Assembly (NCBI RefSeq): GCF_902167145.1
Contig: NC_050096.1
Coordinates: 159,773,825 to 159,837,824, forward strand
Reading direction: 5' to 3'
Length of the DNA: 64,000 nucleotides
Origin: Zea mays
Lineage: Eukaryota > Streptophyta > Magnoliopsida > Poales > Poaceae
Part shown: positions 57,321 to 64,000 of the stretch, one piece after another
Numbering within the stretch: the first letter of the stretch is position 1
Layout: every line of letters begins with the position of its first letter
The notes under the pieces: generated by a model
Told to the model about the DNA's origin: nothing
Databases searched by the model: none
What the model saw: only the letters and a program-made list of their open reading frames with translations
Made by a program: the position numbers and the translations under genes

Positions 57321-57768
57321 AGTCTGGGTGTGTTTTCGTGTGGGTGATTATCTTCGACATAAACATCATATTGCATCATACCATCACATCATTTTGCATG
57401 ACATTACATCATACATCATATCGCATCGGCAAAAAAAATGCGGAGAAGAAAAGATGTTTCTCCCAAAATATTTGATGGATTATGGAACAATGTGTTGAAG
57501 CACAAAGTATACCATTGGAAGATATAATTTTATACACCAAGGAAATCTTCGTCGACAATGATATTATACAAAAAGTTGTGGCATAGAAGGGGTGATTTTT
57601 TCTTTGTGAAGCATGAAAAGAAGGGAAGGTGTTTTTTCGCCGAAGGCTCAAAAATGGTATGTACACAAATTTCATACATCACAAAGAAATATATTATATT
57701 AATATACATATAAAATACTTGATGTTTGACTCATACACAAATATTACATTTCCTAGTAAAACAAGAAT

Positions 57769-60700
57769 CTAGTCTTCCTTCAGAATTCTTTCAGCGGCTT
57801 CATGTAAAAGTTTGTCGACGACTTTGTCAACAACTTCGTTAGCAATTTGCATAACATCTAAAGCTCCTTTCATAACTGGATCAACTTCGGGGTTGTATGG
57901 CTCCGGTGGGGGAGAGAGGCCGGCTGTAATAAGTATATGATGGTGAGTTACGAAGGTAAAAACGAACAACAAGGCAAAATGTTTCAAATAAAAGTACCTA
58001 TAACCATGGCATGTTCGAAAGCTTCTTCGGCTTGTTTAGCTTCCTCACGGGTGTCGTGAGATTCTTTCTCATTCTTTTTAATGGCTTCGTCAGCCATCTC
58101 ACGTCCGCCCTTCATCCACACATCGGAGTAGAATTTTCCGCCCAGGGTAGAAGCTTCAACTGAAGGGTCCTTAGTATTGTCAGTAGAGAGAATGGATTCT
58201 AGCTGGGCCGCGGGCTTGACATGTTCACACCCAGCCTTTTCTAAGATTGCCGTAATACCTTGGGCACCGGAAAAAGCACAAAAGTCTCCGCGATCGCTAA
58301 GGATCTCATCGAAAGCTTCGGCTTCTTCACCTATCCATTGGATAACCTCTTCGGGATCGTCGCGAATAAAATTTTGTTCTGAGGAATACGCCCCACCTTC
58401 GCAAAGCTATCTTTTAGCTTCTTTGCGCAGTCCAAGGATTTTTCATAACACCTTTCCCTGGAATCACGAAGCTCTTCAACATTCTTTTCTAGCCTTGAAC
58501 TTGTCCATTCACTTATCTCTTGCTTTGCCTTTGCAACTTCAAAATTTTCATTCATTTTGACAAGTTTTTTCTTTAGATCGTCAACTTCGGCTTTGTGAGT
58601 TTCGGCTTGTGCATTAAGCCCGGCTTCGCTGACTTTCAGTCTATCTACTAAGGAGAGCATAATCTTATCTTTTTCAAGGGCTTCATTCCTTAGTGTGATG
58701 ACCTCTGACCGAAGGTTCCCAAGTGCAATTTGGCAGCTTTCATCATCGGCCTCTTTCTGAGCCCTTAAAGCTTTACTAAGAATTAAGCCCTAATAGCAAG
58801 AATATGTGTGAGAATATAAAAACAGTAAGAAAACAAATAAACATAACTTATTTTACGAGCAAAAGTATCTATACCTTCAAGCTATTATAAGCAAGGCTGT
58901 CTGCAAGATCATCCTTCGACATCGCAGATAAGCCAAGCTCCAGCTTCGGGAATCCCACATTCTTTGCCATTTCTCGACAAATAGATAACTCCTTGTGGTC
59001 CGGTAGGCAATATAGAAATTCATCTTCATCAGTTCCATTGAATACCAAGGATCCTGGGGCATACTTCAAATCCTTGGCATATTGCCTAGCTTCGGCAATT
59101 TGTTCCTCTGTTAGTTTTTTCCCTGCAGTGTGACACGCTATAAATTCTAATTCCTGAGAAGGTGCATCAGGAGCAGGGAATTCAGATCCTTCGGTAGCCT
59201 TTTCTTTTTCTAACGGCAATGGTACTTTCCTGGCATCTGAAGATCTCGATTCAGTTTTCTTTTCAACAATCTTCGCAGGCCCCGCTTCGGCGATAGCTAA
59301 CGGCCCAGCTTCAGTTTCAACCTGCGTCATAGCAGCTTCAGCAGATTCCTTTGTATTTTTGTCTCCCATGCTAGGTGCCTCTATAGAGGTAGGAGTTAGT
59401 ATCTTTGTGGATTCCATAACAGCATCCAATACATTGGCCATTCTCCTTCTCTTCGGAGTTATTGAAGCAATCTTTTGGACCTTCGGCAGTTCTGCTTCTT
59501 GCGATAAACTCAAAGTTTTTGGCTGCTCCGCTATTATCTTCGGGATTGGTTCTTCAGCCGATTCCACCATGTCTTTGGCAGTAGCGGGGTGACTTGGCTC
59601 AACGGCAAAAGAAGGACCTTCAGGAAGCTTCGGCACTTTGGCCGTTTCAATATACCTGGGCCGGTGCGTCAAAACTTTAACCTTTTTCCCCTTCGGCGTG
59701 ATAGAGATAGATGAAGCAGTAGTCTTTCTCTTCTTTCCCTGCTTTCGCGAGGAATAACAATAGTCTGGGTAAACAAAGCCAATGACATCAAAAACCCTGT
59801 TTAACCTTTTCTTGCCTCGCCCTCCGAAGGCCGCCGTCATGGCATCATCTTCGGCCCTTGAGTAGGCACCAAGTAACTCGTCGCTGGTCACGTCAATGGC
59901 ATCTAGCCAGTCGTTGTTTGGTTCGTCAAATTGATTCATGTATTTGAATGTATACTTCAGGTAAATCAAGCCACCCTGACTAGTCCCAGCAGCAGCTTCC
60001 TTCGGCATCTCCGACCCACTCCCGAGTGGCCACACCTTGTAGGCAATGTGCTCTTGGACTAAGTCACTGGTGCCTATGTAGGTGCATACCGTGTTGTAAG
60101 CAGCTTGGCATGCTTGAATCTCGTTTCCAAGGGCAACAGATGGTCTTCTAATGCTGAAGTGAGACCATATGGGACGTTGGATAATTCCCTTGATGTCTTC
60201 TCTCTCAACCAGATCGTTCTTCACATAAAACCATTCTTGCATCCAGGCTCCTGGCCATCTCTTGCGAAACGATGGCACTGGATTGCTTACTTCAGAACGG
60301 GTTACGAATCCATAACAACCGAAATTGTTGTGGTATTGTTCTTTTCCAATAGCCTTCGTCTCATAAGTCAATTCATGTAAGTTGCAGAAACATTTCGCAT
60401 TCGGCTCTTGTCCTTGACTCTTCATGGCCCAAATATAAACCTCTATCCTGATGATGGCTTCAGGGGTCAGCTGATGAAGGTAGACTACGAAGGTTTTCAG
60501 CACTTCGACCAGCATACTATCCAAAGGGAACCGAAGCCTCGCTTTCATAAAACTTCTATAGACAACTACCTCATCAGCTTCGGGCAGAGGGACATTACTC
60601 TCCCCTCCAGCCCGCACAATAGAAATGTCACGAAAATACCTTCCCCTCATGGCATCGATCTGTCCTTGTTTAATTGTCGACTTTCCGAAAACAACATGGC

Positions 60701-60884
60701 TTGGCCTCTAGGGTCGATCTTCGGCATCCTCAGTATCACTTTCGACATAAAAGTCTTCACTGTCACTAGAGCTCTCAGATATTCTAGCTAATGTTTCATG
60801 TGCAATTTTTTCTGCATTGGTCCTCTCCATAGCTTCGTAAAACTCGGACAGCGTCGGGTCCACAGTCTTCTTCTCACCAGCCAT
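57769..60884 (-). pseudogene. Antisense three-exon gene of element B
   Basis: Exon 1 60884-58875, intron 58874-58790 (GTATAG to CTATTAG), exon 2 58789-57998, intron 57997-57924 (GTACTT to TATTACAG), exon 3 57923-57769. Exon 1 encodes about 670 residues: acidic Ser-rich start, MRGRYFRDISIVRA, then RFPLDSMLVEVLKTFVVYLH and QLTPEAIIRIEVYIWAMKSQ (like the plant domain called putative gypsy-type transposon), a Trp-rich block (SFRKRWPGAWMQEWFYVKND), a nuclear-signal-like KKRLNRVFD...KQGKKRK stretch, and a long Ala/Glu/Pro-rich linker. Exon 2 is coiled-coil and exon 3 ends DKLLHEAAERILKED. Breaks: TAG at 60710 (Trp in A) and a one-base shift near 58395. It is not Gag or Pol. A DNA- or RNA-binding or regulatory role is only a guess. 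Confidence 0.8.
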
Positions 60885-60998
60885 CAAATCAAAACTTGTT
60901 GAAATGTCGAAGCTCAAACTCGCAAAAAATAAGAGATTTTAAAATAGCAAACACAGTGTGAGCAACTGAAACAGCACAAGAAACGCTTTCAATATGAG

Positions 60999-61102
<104 letters not shown>

Positions 61103-61255
61103 TAGCGCCCCACGGCTTGGTGGGTCCAGCATGTCAGTGTCGTTCGCTATTCTAGCGAAGGGAAGGTGTTTTTTTGGACCTTCGACTAAAGGCCTTCGTC
61201 CATGTCGCAGTCTAAATATGTTACAAAGAAACAAATCAATACTGCGAGGGGCTAC

Positions 61256-61966
61256 TGTTGGGGGCCTTAACTTCCTCTTTTGAAGGTCCTCAAAGACGTG
61301 ACTAACCATATGTTTTCAGCATAGTATAGATTATCACAGAAGATTTCGGTTCCTGGATAAAAGACCTTCTCTAAATGGCGAAAGTATACGCGGAGTAAAG
61401 AAGCAGCCAAAAGGTGATAGGAGTAAGCGCCGAAGCTATCGCCCGAGAGCTTCAGCTTGATGTGGTGACAAAGACCAAGGACTACACCGACTTAAAGGGG
61501 GAAAAGACCACTTAGCTCGTGAGGATTTGTATTGTAATCACGAGTAAATATCAGGGGCACGAATGTAATTTTGTTCGGGCTGTGTCCCGTGCCTATAAAT
61601 AGATGAACAGTAGCACCATACAGTTCACGCTGGATTGTAATCTCTCTCGCGTCACTCTCATTCCCACCTTCTGGCAAGCCGAAGGTATTAATGTAACATG
61701 TATACTATTGTTGTTTATTCATATTCATTGAATATAATGCAAATAATATATTGATATATATATATATTATCTTTACCTCGTTGTATCTCATTGCTTTATC
61801 ACTTATATTTATATGCTAAAATGATGAAGTTATGTCCTTCATGACCTTCGTGTGAAGATCATTATATCCAAGAGGAGATAATGCTTCGAAGGACGAAGGT
61901 CTTTAACCATTAACAATTGTGTTGCCTTGTTCTTGATCTATAACATCTGAGAACGAGTGACCAACA
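61256..61966 (+). repeat. 3' LTR of element B (711 bp)
   Basis: TGTTGGGGGCCTTAAC to GTGACCAACA, followed by the duplication GTTTT. TATA box at 61594-61601. Confidence 0.9.
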
Positions 61967-62480
61967 GTTTTGTATAGTACAAAGATGTAGAAACCTAGGG
62001 TGTAATACCTTGATTGTAGATATTAGGTTGTCGCCACCTATCTTACCAACAGATGGTGGTGGAGAAAGCCCTCAAGTGTAAGTCAGTTTTTCCTATTTCA
62101 TTTTAATGGTCTGTTGAATTGAACGAAAACTATGACATGCTTGGTGGTGGAGAAAGCCCTCAAGTGTAAGTCAGTTTTTCCTATTTCATTTTAATGGTCT
62201 GTTGAATTGAACGAAAACTATGACATGTTGCACTATGTAATGTGATGTGGGTGATTTCGAAGAGTAAGATAAGATAACACCCTAGCTAATAGATATTATT
62301 TACTGGAGAATATGTGTTGCTCTTTATTACAATCGTTACATCCATGTCCTTCCGAAAATTTTATTGCTTTTGATAACACCCTAGCTAATAGATAACACCC
62401 TAGCTAATAGATATTATTTACGAAAATTTTATTGCTTTTGATAGAACTGAGGTAAGATCTACTGTGGTACACATACAACA
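61967..62480. repeat. Gene-free DNA with local duplications
   Basis: An 88-bp unit starting GGTGGTGGAGAAAGCC is present twice in tandem (62055-62142 and 62143-62228). Further on, GATAACACCCTAGCTAATAG occurs three times (62273-62407) and CGAAAATTTTATTGCTTTTG twice. No coding frame of interest. Confidence 0.75.
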
Positions 62481-62786
62481 TGATTAGTTGTCTGAGCGAC
62501 GGGCGCATGGCTCGACGAAACCTGGCCTTCCGCAAATGTGGTTTCTCCACGCATGCAACAAAAATGGCTCGATTTGGTCTTAGCTGCACCCGCACATGCA
62601 AGTGTGGCATACAGGCATCCAATCATAAATTGGAGGTCAGTCAACGCACGGGCAGAGGCCGGTTGCCGATAAGCACACAAACAATCATGAGGATACTGTA
62701 TCAGCCTGAGTCACCCTTTGAAACAAACAAACAAATGAAGAAGATAAATGAATTTTGGTCTTTGCTTTTTGCCCGGTGCTACCACC

Positions 62787-62996
62787 ATGTCATCGAAGTT
62801 GTTATTACTTACTATGATCGTTATCTGCAGTCCAGATGCTCAGCTCGTGAATCCATCGCCAGTGCCACCAACTTCATACCCATCGCTGGATCTCATCCTT
62901 ACCACGAGCGAGCAAGTGCCCAACCCAGAAAGGAGGCGCTCTAAGCAGGTGTGGATGTGTGTGCCCACACAAGGTCGTTCCGCTCTGATCTGCTAG
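62787..62996 (+). CDS. Candidate small secreted peptide or first exon (69 aa)
   Basis: ATG at 62787 has an ideal context (ACCACCATG) and starts MSSKLLLLTMIVICSPDA, a short basic start plus hydrophobic core that looks like a signal peptide. A Pro/Ser-rich part (NPSPVPPTSYPSLDL) and a basic site (PERRRSKQ) follow, then a stop at 62994-62996. A GT donor-like CAG|GTGTGG at 62948/62949 could make this a first exon of 54 codons. No family recognised and no cysteine pattern. The probable CACTA end starts 12 bp after the stop, so any later exons may be displaced. A random frame cannot be excluded. Confidence 0.3.
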   Translation: MSSKLLLLTMIVICSPDAQLVNPSPVPPTSYPSLDLILTTSEQVPNPERRRSKQVWMCVPTQGRSALIC

Positions 62997-63007
62997 ATCG
63001 ATGGCAT

Positions 63008-64000
63008 CACTACAACACCCATTACCTTTTGTGATGTTAACATGATGGCATGTTGCAGGCATCATAGATCAGTGTTGGCCTTGAACGTTCTATGATGGCA
63101 TGTTGCAGGCGTCATAGATCAGTGTTGGCCTTGAACGTCACTGATTTCCTCCAAAAATGCCATTGGGAGGTGTTCCGAGACACGACCACTTGGCAAAAGA
63201 CATATCTGGATGATGTGGCGTCTGACGTGGAATGTGGTTAGTGAAGAAATATGATCATCATTATTAGACGACACCTCATGATGATTTTGCGCTAGACGTG
63301 GTATTTCGTTGGTGATCTAGATTGTGAGTTGACGTGTCATGATGACGTGTCGTTTAGTTGGTGACGAACATGATCGTCATTATCTGTCATGTGCTATAAC
63401 ATTTGGGCCACTTTCAGCCCAAGTGTAATTGGGTCTGATATCACCATGGGTCGCTTATATTTGGGCCATACCCGGTTCGACCACTTTCGGTGGACATTAA
63501 TTTGGCCCATATATTGTCATGGACCAATCAGTTAACCTACGTAAAATTTGATCACGAATCTCGATGAACCGATTTTAATTGGGCCACAATCATTGCAAAT
63601 GAATTAGGACCTACTCGATAACTACATGGACTGAATTCAGTGCAAATAAAATTAGGCCCTATATTGATGACAGTTCGACCTAAATCATCAATATTTTGAT
63701 AAATTGACCTCAATACAATTGTACATTAATAAGTTTCTAGAATCGAATTTAATTGTGTTTTATTACAACTGAAAAGGATATCATAGGGTCATTTCTTCCT
63801 GTTTTGGTAATTAAATGTTAAACACACCATCTTGAACTAACTAGTTTGATATGAATATGAGCACATGTCCACTTTATGGCAAACTGAAGGGACTAAATGC
63901 CTGTTTGTTTCAGCTTATAGATTATATAATCAGTCTAGATTATAATTTGTATATAGCTATTTGGTAGTCTAGATTATACACATGTAGATTATTGTTCTCT
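63008..64000 (+). mobile_element. Probable CACTA transposon, left end, running out of the window
   Basis: CACTACAACACCCATTACC at 63008 has the CACTA terminal form. It is followed by subterminal-type repeats: a 50-bp unit with ATGATGGCATGTTGCAGGC twice (63042-63091, 63092-63138) and several TGACG/CGTCA-rich words (GATGTGGCGTCTGACGTGG, GACGAACATGATCGTCATTA). No coding to 64000. The other end is outside, so the call rests on one terminus. Confidence 0.45.
63899..64000 (+). other. Possible MITE left end
   Basis: TGCCTGTTTGTTTCAGCTTATAGATTATATAATC is of the GCCTGTTTG type that begins many grass MITEs, with repeated TAGATTAT words. Only the left side is in the window. Confidence 0.25.

Overview
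The window reads as grass nuclear DNA, almost certainly maize (Zea mays) or a very close relative. It is dominated by nested LTR retrotransposons of types abundant in maize: Sirevirus Copia elements with CACCGGAC/GTCCGGTG palindromes and repeated GGGGGAG polypurine tracts, a Huck-like Gypsy element, Cinful/Zeon-like elements whose LTRs start TGTTGGGGGCCTTCG, and a Tekay/Del-like derivative with giant LTRs. Older CACTA and MITE DNA, gene fragments, and one intact small GC-rich plant gene make up the rest. I saw no rRNA, tRNA, CRISPR or bacterial operon structure. Family names are from memory of maize repeats; the boundaries come from LTR ends, target-site duplications (TSDs), primer-binding sites and reading frames in the sequence.

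Layout. 1-2355: 3' end of a Sirevirus with its 3' LTR. 2356-4226: right part of a CACTA transposon with a five-exon ULP1-like protease gene, cut by that Sirevirus. 4227-6935: possible retroelement leader, unrecognised gene fragments, PEP-mutase-like and possibly pyruvate-kinase-like fragments split by a MITE (6235-6576), and a Copia LTR tail. 6936-9300: degraded non-coding DNA. 9363-9626: the only intact host-like gene. 10201-10751: foldback element.

10867-53961 is a nest. Element A (Cinful/Zeon-like, non-autonomous) carries a gag on + and a three-exon gene on -. It was hit in gag by an almost complete Sirevirus (11937-21020, TSD GTATG) and in exon 1 of the antisense gene by element C (26063-53310, TSD CCGAA). 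C has LTRs of about 6.35 kb around only 1.65 kb of internal DNA. C's 5' LTR was later hit by element D (Huck-like Gypsy, minus orientation, 30618-43483, TSD CTAAC). A lost its 3' LTR. About 550 bp further on lies element B (54515-61966, TSD GTTTT), a second Cinful/Zeon-like copy complete from LTR to LTR. 61967-64000 holds repeated filler-type duplications, a candidate small secreted-peptide ORF, and the probable left end of another CACTA element.

The most interesting items are the antisense gene shared by A and B, with two introns at the same positions and phases and its own TATA box, and the giant-LTR element C, whose LTR carries a host-like promoter (TGGGCC elements, telo-box, TATA) and a 180-bp tandem periodicity. 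All element coding regions are broken by stops or frameshifts. In D nearly all the stops look like C-to-T decay of CAG, CGA or TGG codons.
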